Below, one piece after another: positions 1-8,447 of a DNA stretch of 32,287 nt. This stretch comes from an uncultured Gardnerella sp. (GTDB taxonomy: Bacteria > Actinomycetota > Actinomycetes > Actinomycetales > Bifidobacteriaceae), in NCBI GenBank assembly GCA_947292085.1, contig CAMYPN010000010.1, forward strand, positions 1-32,287, given 5' to 3'. The translations under genes and the position numbers were made by a program. The stretch's first letter is position 1. Every line of letters begins with the position of its first letter. The notes beneath the pieces were generated by a model. The model was not told the DNA's origin, did no database searches, and saw only the letters and a list, made by a program, of their open reading frames with translations.

Positions 1-2
1 AA

Positions 3-1046
3 AATGAATGGTTAGCTAAGGATTTTTATAAGGTTCTCGGTGTCTCCAAAGATGCAGATGAGGCAACGATTACTAAAGCGTATCGTAAACTTGCTCGTAA
101 ATATCACCCTGATTTAAACAAAACAAAAGAAGCAGAAGAAAAATTTAAGGATGTTTCTGAAGCTTATGATGTGCTGAAAGACAGTCAAACTCGCCAGCGT
201 TATGACGCTATTCGTCAATTTGGTGCTGGTGGTGCTCGTTTTGCTGGTGGAGCGGGTAATGGCGGATTCGACGCATCAGGTTTTTCCGACATTTTCTCCA
301 TGTTTAGTGGTGCTGGAATGAACGGAATGGGCAATGGAAATACGCATGTACGTTTCAGTACAACCGGCGGTGTTCCAAATATGGGAGATATTTTCTCCAT
401 GTTTAATGCTGCGCAAAGTGCACGGACTGGTCGTAATTCCAGAGCTTCCGCAGGATTTGAAGAGTCAGAATATGGAAACGGCTCGTACGGTAATCCTGAA
501 ACTCCTAAGCGTGGCGAAGATATTACAACATCCATAAACTTAACATTTCGCCAAGCATACAAAGGTGCGACAGTATCGTTAAAATCTAACGGAGAAAGCT
601 TCAAAACTCGCGTTCCTGCAGGCGTTAGAGATGGACAAAAAATTCGCTTATCTGGAAAAGGTAAACCGGGAGAGTTCGGTGGAACTAGCGGAGACATGTA
701 TCTTAAAGTGCATGTTGCTGAAGATAAAAAGTTCAAGCTTGAAGGAAACAACCTAGTTACCAACATTCCAGTAACCCTTGGTGAAGCTGTTGCAGGTGCG
801 AAAGTTACAGTATTAGACGTAGATGGCAAATCTGTTACTTTCAAAATTCCAGCAGGAGCATCAAGCGGTACTGAAACTCGCGTCGAAGGTAAGGGAGTAC
901 CGGGTACCAATGGAGATTTCGTAGGAATAGTTGAGATACAAATTCCGAAAAAGCCAGGTCTAATTCTTAAGCATGCGGCGAAAGAATTTGACAAAGCTGC
1001 AGGTAGTGAATTCGCTGAAAGTATCGCTAATATGAGAGAAAACTAA
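3..1046 (+). CDS. dnaJ: DnaJ-type co-chaperone, 5' partial (class B, no zinc finger)
   Basis: J-domain protein that stimulates the DnaK ATPase and delivers unfolded clients; cytosolic. The open frame runs in from the window edge; the first readable residues are [18 protein letters not shown], so only a few N-terminal residues are missing. The ATG at base 4 is out of frame and meets a stop quickly. The HPD motif is at bases 105-113. A Gly/Phe/Met-rich linker follows (about bases 215-350), then two beta-rich substrate-binding domains (from about 510, [12 protein letters not shown]). None of the four CxxCxGxG repeats of classical DnaJ is present, so this is a CbpA-like class B protein. It precedes hspR, the usual order of actinobacterial dnaK-grpE-dnaJ-hspR operons; dnaK and grpE would lie to the left, outside the window. 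Confidence 0.93.
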   Translation, partial: NEWLAKDFYKVLGVSKDADEATITKAYRKLARKYHPDLNKTKEAEEKFKDVSEAYDVLKDSQTRQRYDAIRQFGAGGARFAGGAGNGGFDASGFSDIFSMFSGAGMNGMGNGNTHVRFSTTGGVPNMGDIFSMFNAAQSARTGRNSRASAGFEESEYGNGSYGNPETPKRGEDITTSINLTFRQAYKGATVSLKSNGESFKTRVPAGVRDGQKIRLSGKGKPGEFGGTSGDMYLKVHVAEDKKFKLEGNNLVTNIPVTLGEAVAGAKVTVLDVDGKSVTFKIPAGASSGTETRVEGKGVPGTNGDFVGIVEIQIPKKPGLILKHAAKEFDKAAGSEFAESIANMREN

Positions 1047-1135
1047 AAACGCGTTTTCTAGCGTTACTTTAGTGATTTTAGTTTAGTATTTACTCACCTT
1101 AATTCCAGCAAGTTATTAGTAAGAAAGGTTGCATT

Positions 1136-1738
1136 ATGGTGCATATAGAGCGAGAAACAAAAGCACTATATGAAATGTGTGCTGTAGCTTTAGTGCGCGG
1201 TAACGCAACTTTAGACGGTGCCGATGAAGTAGGTTTTGAAATAGATCTGCCAATATTTACGGTAAGTCACGTAGCTACCTTAACTAATACGCATCCTCAA
1301 ACGCTAAGGCAGTACGATCGTCTAAAGCTAATTATGCCTCAACGGACCGATGGCGGCGCTCGCAGGTATTCGCTAAGAGATATAGATCGATTAGTGCAAA
1401 CGCAGCGTTTAAGTCAGTCTGAAGGAATAAATCTTGCTGGAATTATGCGTATTCTTGAATTAAAAGAAGAAAACCGTCAGCTTAAAAGACAATTACGCAG
1501 GTTGCGTGATGAAGCTGAGTCGTCTGCAAGAAATATTTTTGCCGCAAACGCTGATGGAGATGTTTTTGAAGTTCAACGTTCAAGAAACGCTCGCAATTGG
1601 CGAAGTGACATTAAAACTGTGCGTAAGGAATTGCCTTCTTCCAGTTCTACGAATGGTAATAGCAGAAATTCTGCTAAAAATAGTGCAAAAGCAGATGACG
1701 AAAAATCTATGGTTTTATGGCGAGCGTGGCTTCTTTAG
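1136..1738 (+). CDS. hspR: MerR-family heat-shock repressor HspR
   Basis: Represses the dnaK operon, and often clpB, by binding HAIR inverted repeats in actinobacteria. The 200-residue protein has a MerR winged helix-turn-helix at about residues 40-105 (FTVSHVATLTNTHPQTLRQYDRL, with GGARRYSLRDIDRL as the wing and second helix), then a charged coiled coil at about 106-130 (LELKEENRQLKRQL) and a Ser/Asn-rich tail. The N-terminus is about 35 residues longer than a minimal HspR. AGAAAGG lies about 7 bases before the ATG. The 89-base gap after dnaJ has no terminator, so co-transcription is likely. I saw no HAIR operator (CTTGAGT-N7-ACTCAAG) inside the window; the operator would be upstream of dnaK. 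Confidence 0.88.
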   Translation: MVHIERETKALYEMCAVALVRGNATLDGADEVGFEIDLPIFTVSHVATLTNTHPQTLRQYDRLKLIMPQRTDGGARRYSLRDIDRLVQTQRLSQSEGINLAGIMRILELKEENRQLKRQLRRLRDEAESSARNIFAANADGDVFEVQRSRNARNWRSDIKTVRKELPSSSSTNGNSRNSAKNSAKADDEKSMVLWRAWLL

Positions 1739-1893
1739 GCGCTATGTACTCTGCAATTAATTTTTAAAAATCATTAAGTAGTAAGAGTTTTTACTGCAAT
1801 AAATTTCGTGACATGCGTATGTAAGCAGTGTGTGTACCATAGAACGATGTCAAATAAAACTATGTAAGTAATTAAATAAATAAAGGGAAGTGA

Positions 1894-2622
1894 ATGACAG
1901 TAAAAAGTACAAAATTGAATAATTCGGATAGATTATTGCGCGCAGTTTTTTGGGATATGGACGGAACTCTTGTGGATTCAGAGCCGTATTGGCATGAGTC
2001 GGAATTTTATTTAGTGAAAAAATATGGGGGATATTGGGATGAAGATTTAGCTTGGGAATGTTCAGGCGGTTCTTTGAAAACAGTTGCCGATAAGATGATT
2101 CCAAGCGGCACAAAACTTACTGTAGAAGAAATCGGCAAGGGTATGGTAGATTACGTGGCTGCTCGTGAAGCTGAGCATGTTCCGTGGACTCCAGGAGTAC
2201 TAGACGTATTAAAAAGCCTATCGGATGCCGGTATTCCTTCGATTCTTGTAAGCAATTCGCCGAGAAGTTTGGTTGAAAATATAGTAAATCAAGCTCCTAA
2301 AGGCGCTTTTGCTGGTTATGTTTGTGGCGATGACGGTTATGCTCCTAAACCAAGCGAAGAGCCTTATATTGCAGCCGGTAAAATAGTGGGAATTTCTGGT
2401 ACTGAAGAAGAAATTAGAAAGCAAATGGCGTATTGCGTTGCGCTTGAAGATTCAATTTCTGGTCTTACTGCCGCAGCAGACTCTGGTGCAACTACTATCG
2501 CTCAAACAGCATTTTCTCGTTCGCACATACAAAACGGGCCACAATTTGCGGAATTAAACGGATACAATAACGTAACTGCAGACGTTTTGGAAGGCTACGT
2601 TTACAAGCGAATCAATGCATAA
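1894..2622 (+). CDS. HAD-superfamily phosphatase (beta-phosphoglucomutase-like)
   Basis: Predicted cytosolic HAD hydrolase acting on a small phosphorylated metabolite, substrate unknown. All four HAD motifs are visible in 242 residues: motif I WDMDGTLVDSEP with nucleophile Asp21 and acid/base Asp23; motif II Ser120 in ILVSNSP; motif III Lys152 in APKPSEEP; motif IV Glu185-Asp186 in ALEDSISG. The helical cap between motifs I and II (about 30-100) places it with the PGMB/CbbY/Gph subfamily C1 proteins. AAGGGAAGTG precedes the ATG. It stands alone, 155 bases after hspR and followed by its own terminator. The subfamily is clear but the substrate cannot be read from sequence. Confidence 0.85.
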   Translation: MTVKSTKLNNSDRLLRAVFWDMDGTLVDSEPYWHESEFYLVKKYGGYWDEDLAWECSGGSLKTVADKMIPSGTKLTVEEIGKGMVDYVAAREAEHVPWTPGVLDVLKSLSDAGIPSILVSNSPRSLVENIVNQAPKGAFAGYVCGDDGYAPKPSEEPYIAAGKIVGISGTEEEIRKQMAYCVALEDSISGLTAAADSGATTIAQTAFSRSHIQNGPQFAELNGYNNVTADVLEGYVYKRINA

Positions 2623-2660
2623 AAATCACTAAAAATAGTATTTTTTAAGCAAAATTCTAT

Positions 2661-2691
2661 AACGGACGTTTTGTAGCGTCCGTTATTTTTT
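2661..2691 (+). terminator. Rho-independent terminator after the HAD gene
   Basis: Perfect 8-bp stem AACGGACG / CGTCCGTT (2661-2668 with 2677-2684) around an 8-base loop, followed by ATTTTTTATTT. The U-tract is on the + strand, so it serves the HAD phosphatase gene; the reverse strand lacks a good U-tract and it is a poor terminator for the convergent PBP gene. Confidence 0.85.
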
Positions 2692-2743
2692 ATTTGCGTT
2701 TATTCGCTTTTATGAACGAAACTTATCTAACTCCGCTTGATTT

Positions 2744-5179
2744 TCAATCATTTGAGTCTCCGCCTATGCCGCTATTTTTCTGATTTGTATCAGCTTCAGA
2801 ACCGACAGATCCACCTGATCCAGTGGGGTTGCTTCCTCCGCTCAAATCGGTACCAGCGCCACTACCTGTGCCAGCGCCAGCACTACTACCAGTTCCGCTT
2901 CCAGCACCAGATCCAGCGCCAGCTCCACTACCAGCACCTGCTCCAGAAGCAGTTCCAAGATTATCTTTATTGGCATCAGATTTGTTCTCGTCTTTATCGG
3001 CTTCTGCGTCTTGATTTTCCGCAGTATCGTCAACTTCTTCTTTACGACCTAATCCCCATGTTCCGTCCAATCCGCCTACTTTTCCATCATCTTTTGCTTC
3101 AGGGAATTTAGTATTTTGCTCCCCAGCAAGCGCTTGACGCATGTAACGAGTGAACATGTGTATAGGGTAATCGCTGCCTCCAGAATATCCGCGGAATGCT
3201 GGTATTTTTTGAGGATTTCCGTTTGCATCCGGGTACCACATTGCAAATACGGTAACAACATTAGGAGTAAATCCAACGAAACTTCCAGCAGTTTTATCGT
3301 TTGCTGTACCAGACTTTCCGCCAAGAGTTTTACCAACTGAGCGTGCTTCTTTTGCAGTACCTTGCTGTACTACGCCAGTCAACGCTTTCGCTGCAAGATT
3401 CGTATCGTTACTGTTGAATACTTGCGTTCCTTCTACAGGCGCTCGATAAAATTCTTTGCCATCCGGATTTTTTACGCTTGCAACAATATGTAGATCTGGG
3501 AGTTTTCCTTGATTTGCAAAGGTTGCGTAGGCTCTGGCTATTTCACTTACGTGCACTGGATCATTTCCTAGTACGGTGAATGGGTTTTTACCGTTCATAC
3601 GTTTTGGATCCAACCCAGCTTTTACAGCAGTTTCAGCTACTTTGTTTGCGCCAAGCTTATTTTGTAACTGCATGTAAACTGTGTTAACTGAATTTGCTGT
3701 TGCCTGGTATAAATTAATATTTCCGTAGCTTACGTTTGCAAAATTGCTTACGGGAGCCGTAATTCCGCTAAACTGCTGTGGAGAATTTCCATTAAATTGC
3801 GTATCTAAACTAGTACCAGCTTGTATTGCTCCAAGTAGTGCGAAAGGTTTCATTGTTGATCCTGGTTCGTACAGTGCTTGCGTAGCGTTATTAAGAGGTT
3901 TAGAAAGATAGTCGTCTCCGGCATAAACGGAAATAATAGAGCCGTCTTTTGCGTTTATAGACATTGCTCCTATTTGCAATCCTTGCGGCACAATATTTTT
4001 ACCATCTTGTGAAGGACTTGCAACCTTAAACATCATGTCTTGACGAGGCTTGTCTATAGTCGTAACAATACGGTATCCGCCTGTGTCCAGATCGTCTTGA
4101 GTAAAAGATCCATTGCGAGTTAGCTCGTCTCTAACCATGCGAAGAAGATATCCGTGAGGTCCTGAATAAACGTTATTTTGCTTATTTTGTATAGTTTGCG
4201 GAATGGTAGCTTCTTTCGCTTCTTTTTCGCTGATGTAGTGATCTTCTTTCATTATTCGTAAAACGCGCTTAAATCGTATTCCTGCTTCTTTTGGCCCTAC
4301 TGCAGGATCCCATTTACTAGGAGCTGGTATTATGCCGGCTAAAAGTGCAGCTTGTGAAAGTGTTAAATCTTTAGCGTCAACTCCAAAGTAAGCTTTCGAA
4401 GCGGCTTGAATACCGTATGCTCCTCTGCCAAGATAAATAGTGTTCATGTAGTTGCATAAAACTGTTTTCTTATCTTGAGTTTGCGCAATTTTAACGGCAA
4501 GAATAGCTTCGCGTAACTTTCCAAAGTAGCTTTTTGTTTCTCCCAAATAATAGCGTTCTGCGTACTGTTGGGTTATTGTAGATCCGCCCCAACGGCCGCG
4601 CTTAGTCATGTTGTGTATAAGTGCTCGACCGATTCCTTTAAGATCAATTCCTTTATCTTCGTAGAACGAGCGGTTTTCTGATGCTACTATTGCGTTTCCA
4701 ACGTATTTTGGAAGTGCGTCACAGCTAATTATTTCGCGATTTTGTTCAGCAAAAGATCCTATTTCTGTTTTTCCGTCCGAATAATATACCTTGGTTTTAT
4801 CTGCCATTGCGACTTTATCTGGAGCCGGTATTTCAGTAGTTGCATACATTATAAGTATGGTTAAAATGCCAAGAAGTATAGGCGTCAAAATAATTATGAG
4901 CATCCAAAATATTATTGGGTGACGTTTTCGCCAAGGTAAGTGCCGATTTTTTGAGTTTTTTGATCCTCTTGCACCGCTTGCATTTTTTCTACTTTGACCG
5001 TGTCTTGGTTGATTTGAATTGGAATATTGGCTGCCATAAGCAGAGTTTGTTGCGTATCCTTGCTGAAACTCTGAATAGTTAGATCCTTGCGTTGCGCTCG
5101 ATTGCGATTGTCGTATTGTACTTCTCGTTGTTCTTGCGTGTGCTGAAGTATAATTTCGCCTGTCCCTTTGTTCAACCAT
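2744..5179 (-). CDS. Bifunctional class A penicillin-binding protein (GT51 + transpeptidase)
   Basis: Polymerises and cross-links peptidoglycan at the outer face of the membrane. Residues 1-86 are a polar, basic cytoplasmic tail; one membrane segment covers about 88-112. Glycosyltransferase-51 motifs follow: ASENRSFYED with catalytic Glu168 (the usual ED is EN), GGSTITQQY at 198-206, and YMNTIYLGRGAYG at about 244-256. The transpeptidase domain has STMK at 441-444 (Ser441 nucleophile), SVN at 497-499 and KSGT at 622-625. After about 710 comes an acidic stretch and then a Gly/Ala/Ser tail (about 742-800) with near-repeats of GAGAGS, probably a cell-wall-spanning disordered segment. It resembles the PonA/PBP1 proteins of actinobacteria. 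No clear Shine-Dalgarno sequence precedes the ATG at 5179, so the exact start is less certain. Confidence 0.93.
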   Translation of the reverse strand: MVEQRDRRNYTSAHARTTRSTIRQSQSSATQGSNYSEFQQGYATNSAYGSQYSNSNQPRHGQSRKNASGARGSKNSKNRHLPWRKRHPIIFWMLIIILTPILLGILTILIMYATTEIPAPDKVAMADKTKVYYSDGKTEIGSFAEQNREIISCDALPKYVGNAIVASENRSFYEDKGIDLKGIGRALIHNMTKRGRWGGSTITQQYAERYYLGETKSYFGKLREAILAVKIAQTQDKKTVLCNYMNTIYLGRGAYGIQAASKAYFGVDAKDLTLSQAALLAGIIPAPSKWDPAVGPKEAGIRFKRVLRIMKEDHYISEKEAKEATIPQTIQNKQNNVYSGPHGYLLRMVRDELTRNGSFTQDDLDTGGYRIVTTIDKPRQDMMFKVASPSQDGKNIVPQGLQIGAMSINAKDGSIISVYAGDDYLSKPLNNATQALYEPGSTMKPFALLGAIQAGTSLDTQFNGNSPQQFSGITAPVSNFANVSYGNINLYQATANSVNTVYMQLQNKLGANKVAETAVKAGLDPKRMNGKNPFTVLGNDPVHVSEIARAYATFANQGKLPDLHIVASVKNPDGKEFYRAPVEGTQVFNSNDTNLAAKALTGVVQQGTAKEARSVGKTLGGKSGTANDKTAGSFVGFTPNVVTVFAMWYPDANGNPQKIPAFRGYSGGSDYPIHMFTRYMRQALAGEQNTKFPEAKDDGKVGGLDGTWGLGRKEEVDDTAENQDAEADKDENKSDANKDNLGTASGAGAGSGAGAGSGAGSGTGSSAGAGTGSGAGTDLSGGSNPTGSGGSVGSEADTNQKNSGIGGDSND
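2843..2956 (-). repeat. Gly/Ala/Ser-coding low-complexity repeat in the PBP C-terminus
   Basis: This stretch encodes about residues 742-779 of the PBP as imperfect GAGAGS/GSGAGSGT units. On the + strand it reads as repeated CCAGCGCCA/CTACCAG-like hexamer blocks. The DNA is repetitive enough to vary in length by slippage or recombination. Confidence 0.8.
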
Positions 5180-5403
5180 ACTTACACCGTAGCGCCCGGG
5201 CTTGAATTTAGAGTTAGTTTAAATCGAGTTTATATTGAATTTATATTATTTTATTATGATTTAACAGTATTTAATATGGTAATTAAGTAAATTTCCAAAA
5301 TATATTCTTCTTATGCGCGTATCGTAGAATTTTTAGAATGCTAAACTAGCATAAAATTTTAGTAAATTAGCGTAATAACTATTACTATATAAAACGCCTA
5401 TAT

Positions 5404-5433
5404 TGGCTAACGATTATTATGAAAAGGTATAGT
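5404..5433 (+). promoter_or_regulatory. Putative ino1 promoter
   Basis: TTGGCT (5404-5409) and TATAGT (5428-5433) resemble -35 and -10 boxes, with a slightly long 19-base spacer. A start near 5440 would give a leader of about 50 bases that contains the palindrome at 5447-5464. Based only on consensus matching. Confidence 0.4.
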
Positions 5434-5446
5434 ATTTGTGTAATGA

Positions 5447-5464
5447 CGGCACTAAGTAGTGTCG
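5447..5464. promoter_or_regulatory. Palindrome in the ino1 leader, candidate operator
   Basis: CGGCACTA-AG-TAGTGTCG pairs over 8 positions with one G-T mismatch. The 2-base centre is too short for a stable RNA loop, so a dimeric repressor site is more likely than a hairpin. It sits just after the putative -10 box of ino1. The regulator is unknown; ino1 is controlled by LacI-type IpsA in corynebacteria, but this is not evidence for the same factor here. Confidence 0.35.
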
Positions 5465-5489
5465 CTAATTTTGCAGGCAAGGAGTCTAT

Positions 5490-6632
5490 ATGAGCATCCG
5501 CGTAGCCATTGCCGGCGTGGGCAATTGTGCTTCGTCGCTGGTTCAGGGCGTCGAATATTACAAGAACGCTGATGACGGTGATAAAATTCCTGGGTTGATG
5601 CACGCTGTATTTGGCTCGTATCGCGTTAGAGACATTGAGTTTGTGACGGCTTTCGACGTTGACTCTTTGAAAGTTGGACATGATTTAAGTGAAGCAATTG
5701 GAGCTTCTCAAAATAACACTATTCGTTTTGCTGATGTGCCTAATTTAGGTGTAGAAGTTTTACGTGGACCAACTTACGACGGTTTAGGTGATTATTATCG
5801 TGAAATGATTGACGAGTCAGAAAAGGAGCCTGTTGACGTTGCTCAAGTTTTGCGCGATAAGCATGTTGACGTTTTGGTTTCCTATCTTCCTGTAGGCTCT
5901 GAGCAAGCAGATAAAGCTTATGCAACTGCTGCAATGGAAGCAGGATGTGCATTCGTAAATTGCCTTCCAGTGTTTATTGCTTCTGATCCCGAGTGGGCGC
6001 AAAAGTTCCGTGATGCTGGAGTGCCGATTATTGGCGACGATATTAAAAGTCAAGTTGGTGCAACAATTACTCATCGAGTTATGGCTCGATTATTCGAAGA
6101 TCGTGGCGTACGTCTAGATAGAACATATCAGCTGAATGTTGGTGGAAACATGGACTTTATGAACATGCTTCAACGTTCAAGGCTTGAATCTAAGAAGATT
6201 TCTAAGACTCGCGCAGTAACATCAATCGTTCCTCATGAGATGGATGAGCACAATGTTCATATTGGACCATCTGATTACGTGGCTTGGTTAGATGACCGTA
6301 AGTTTGCTTTTGTGCGTTTGGAAGGAACTACTTTTGGCGATGTTCCACTAAATTTGGAATACAAGCTTGAAGTTTGGGATTCTCCTAATTCTGCAGGTAT
6401 TGTAATCGATGCTGTTCGCGCTGCAAAAATTGCTTTAGATCGTAAGCTATCCGGACCGATTTTGGCTCCTAGCTCCTACTTTATGAAGTCTCCTGCTGTT
6501 CAGCATGAAGATGGTGAAGCGCGAGAATTAGTAGAGCAGTATATTGCTGGAAAAGTTGAGGCTGATGAATCCCAACTTGATGCAGATGTTGAGAATGCTA
6601 AAGAGCACGGTAAAAGCGTTTGGCGCGCGTAG
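5490..6632 (+). CDS. ino1: Inositol-1-phosphate synthase
   Basis: NAD-dependent cyclisation of glucose 6-phosphate to 1L-myo-inositol 1-phosphate, the first step of inositol synthesis for phosphatidylinositol-type lipids and inositol conjugates; cytosolic. The 380-residue protein opens with a Rossmann loop, [16 protein letters not shown] (residues 5-20). [11 protein letters not shown] and [10 protein letters not shown] carry the conserved catalytic/NAD region of the actinobacterial/archaeal-type enzyme. Length matches that short prokaryotic type rather than the longer eukaryotic enzyme of over 500 residues. AAGGAG upstream fixes the start. It is monocistronic: a divergent PBP lies on the left and the SRP RNA promoter begins within about 12 bases of its stop. 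Confidence 0.95.
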   Translation: MSIRVAIAGVGNCASSLVQGVEYYKNADDGDKIPGLMHAVFGSYRVRDIEFVTAFDVDSLKVGHDLSEAIGASQNNTIRFADVPNLGVEVLRGPTYDGLGDYYREMIDESEKEPVDVAQVLRDKHVDVLVSYLPVGSEQADKAYATAAMEAGCAFVNCLPVFIASDPEWAQKFRDAGVPIIGDDIKSQVGATITHRVMARLFEDRGVRLDRTYQLNVGGNMDFMNMLQRSRLESKKISKTRAVTSIVPHEMDEHNVHIGPSDYVAWLDDRKFAFVRLEGTTFGDVPLNLEYKLEVWDSPNSAGIVIDAVRAAKIALDRKLSGPILAPSSYFMKSPAVQHEDGEARELVEQYIAGKVEADESQLDADVENAKEHGKSVWRA

Positions 6633-6643
6633 TTTAGATAAAC

Positions 6644-6671
6644 TCGACAAGTAGAAAAAATAGTGTAATAT
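6644..6671 (+). promoter_or_regulatory. Promoter of the SRP RNA gene
   Basis: TCGACA (6644-6649) and TAATAT (6666-6671) with a 16-base spacer place transcription start near 6678-6680, at the first base of the SRP RNA closing stem. The agreement between predicted start and RNA end supports the call. Confidence 0.65.
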
Positions 6672-6679
6672 AGATAGAG

Positions 6680-6761
6680 CCTCCGCGTGGCACTACGTCA
6701 CCCAATCCCCCCAGGGCAGAAATGCAGCAAGGGTAAGTGGCCTCTGGTGGGTGCGTGGAGG
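6680..6761 (+). ncRNA. ffs: Signal recognition particle RNA, small bacterial type
   Basis: The conserved domain IV core is explicit: an internal loop with CAGG on one side (6712-6715) and AGCA on the other (6726-6729) enclosing GCA-GAAA-TGC with a GNRA tetraloop (6716-6725). The outer helix pairs CCTCCGCG (6680-6687) with CGTGGAGG (6754-6761). The RNA binds Ffh and its receptor FtsY for co-translational targeting to the membrane. The closing helix followed by TTTTTATT also acts as its terminator. The length of about 82-90 nt fits the minimal 4.5S-like form without an Alu domain. Confidence 0.95.
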
Positions 6762-6815
6762 TTTTTATTATGTCAAAACTAGCTATATCGCAGAGACTGT
6801 CGTAAAGTCTACAGT

Positions 6816-8204
6816 ATGAGTGAAGAATTCATGTCATCACAGAAAGATGATAATCAGCAGGATAATTCCGTAACTGCACATTCGTCAAGTGATTCAGGTG
6901 TAGCGGCTTCAATGGATGCTGCGCTTAACAAGGCTGCGGATGAGGATGCAAAGATGCGCGAAGACTCGAGCCAAAATTTTGATGAATCTAAAAATAGTGC
7001 AGACTCATCATTTGATACTAACGATAGTTCTTTTAAACCTTACGAAAGTAAAAATAAAGTATCTGATTCTGATTCAGCACTCAAAGAGGCTACTGTTGAG
7101 CAAAACGATTCAGATTCTGACACTTTTTCTGGACTTAATGGTTTTAAGCCGATTGATAAAAATAAAGACGAAGAGTATTACGAAAAGTTAAATAACACTA
7201 ACGTTGATTCTATACTTTATGGTTCTTCATCATCTTCAGCCAGCAAGAGTAAAAATGCGCAAATTCCTGATACTTCTCAGCAGGATCCGCTTTTGAATCT
7301 TCCTCGCTTATCTACGCGAATATGGTGTGTTGTGTTAGCAGTTATGATGCTTTCTATTGCAACATTTTTGTGGTGGGTTACCGTACAAACCGTTTTGGGA
7401 CAAGGCTATGAGGAGATGGTTATTGCAGGATTTGGTGTAAACGGTGTGCCTTCTGCATTATCGATTGTGCTTATGCCGTTAAGAAATTCAATGGGCATAA
7501 TGGTTTTGGGGGCAGTTATAACAGTTTGTTCGCTGATTTTGGCTGTTATGCGTAAGCGTTGGTGGCTTGTTGGTCAGTGCGCAGCAATTATATTGCTTTC
7601 AATTATTGCTGAACCGTTAAAAAAGATACTTCCGCGTCCAATGCTGATTAGTATTGAGTATTTAGCATCAAATTCTGCTCCTTCTGGTCATGCTTTAATT
7701 ATTGCAGCGTCTTGTGCTTTAATAGTTTGTTGCGCTAGCCGTGGATTTAGAGCATGGTCTGCTTTAGCTTCTTCAGCACTTGTTTTCCTGGTTTCATGCT
7801 CTCTTGTAGCCGGTCACTGGCACAGGCCTTCGGATGTGATTGTTTCTGTGCTTATTGTTGGCGCTATAACTTTGCTGGTTCTCGCTTTTACAAGAAAATC
7901 AGGAATGGATATTCCTGGTTCCAGGCGTTCTTCAATTAGTGTGCAAATCGTTGGTACATCAATGATTACTTTGGGTGTGATGATGTGCATGTACGCTGCA
8001 TACTTGATTTGGCAAATACTTCCTGGAGTTGATTTGTTTGCACGTTGGGCTGTTGGCGTGTCGTATATTGCTACATACTGGTCTATTGCAGGTGTATCGT
8101 TGTTTGTGTATGGCGTATTAATGGTGATGCGTCAGGCAACTGCAGCGCCGCTGAGCCGTATTGGTTTAGTCGGTGCGCCGCCGATGCCTCCGCAAGCAAA
8201 GTAG
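6816..8204 (+). CDS. PAP2-family membrane phosphatase with long acidic N-terminus
   Basis: Predicted membrane-bound lipid-phosphate phosphatase, perhaps acting on undecaprenyl pyrophosphate or phosphatidylglycerophosphate; the substrate is not determined. Residues 1-165 are Ser/Asp/Glu/Lys-rich and probably disordered. The rest has several hydrophobic membrane segments starting near 169. PAP2 signature: KKILPRP at 269-275, PSGH at 289-292, and SLVAGHWHRPSD at 329-340 giving the catalytic His and Asp. Core length fits the family; the 165-residue N-terminal extension does not. No strong ribosome-binding site precedes the ATG at 6816; an in-frame ATG at 6831 preceded by GTGAAG is an alternative start, with little effect on the protein. 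It follows the SRP RNA and stands alone. Confidence 0.82.
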   Translation: MSEEFMSSQKDDNQQDNSVTAHSSSDSGVAASMDAALNKAADEDAKMREDSSQNFDESKNSADSSFDTNDSSFKPYESKNKVSDSDSALKEATVEQNDSDSDTFSGLNGFKPIDKNKDEEYYEKLNNTNVDSILYGSSSSSASKSKNAQIPDTSQQDPLLNLPRLSTRIWCVVLAVMMLSIATFLWWVTVQTVLGQGYEEMVIAGFGVNGVPSALSIVLMPLRNSMGIMVLGAVITVCSLILAVMRKRWWLVGQCAAIILLSIIAEPLKKILPRPMLISIEYLASNSAPSGHALIIAASCALIVCCASRGFRAWSALASSALVFLVSCSLVAGHWHRPSDVIVSVLIVGAITLLVLAFTRKSGMDIPGSRRSSISVQIVGTSMITLGVMMCMYAAYLIWQILPGVDLFARWAVGVSYIATYWSIAGVSLFVYGVLMVMRQATAAPLSRIGLVGAPPMPPQAK

Positions 8205-8447
8205 TAGCTTATACCAAGTATTGTTTACCCCGCGTGCTTGTATCCACATAGGCAGTATTTGTTAGGTATGCAGTGTAAGTTTCGGTAGAGTTACTTATGA
8301 GTTGGTATGCGTTTACGTTTTAATACGTGATCGTAATGCAGCACATGTCTTAGCGTACGCATTGCCGGATGCGGTTTACGCGATGACTTGTGTAGATGAT
8401 GTGTTGTGTAAGTGTGTTAGTTAATTTAGTTTATGAAAGGAGCGAAT

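Larger units (their letters stand above)
5180..5489. other. AT-rich intergenic region between divergent PBP and ino1
   Basis: A 310-base gap without a credible gene. It should hold the promoters of both divergent genes. The part next to the PBP (about 5215-5390) is extremely AT-rich with no recognisable site; the part next to ino1 has a -10-like TATAGT, a near-perfect palindrome and a strong ribosome-binding site (AAGGAG ending about 8 bases before the ATG). Confidence 0.6.

Noticed and set aside
215..994. Long open frame on the - strand opposite dnaJ
   Set aside because: It mirrors the coding frame of a clear DnaJ, shows no family motifs and has no ribosome-binding site.
1778..1797. GTAGTAA/TTACTGC hairpin after hspR
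   Set aside because: A 7-bp stem with weak pairs and no U-tract; not a convincing terminator.
8205..8432. Possible small gene between the PAP2 gene and topA
   Set aside because: No frame with a start, ribosome-binding site and plausible length; only a short weak hairpin (CGCAT/ATGCG) was seen.
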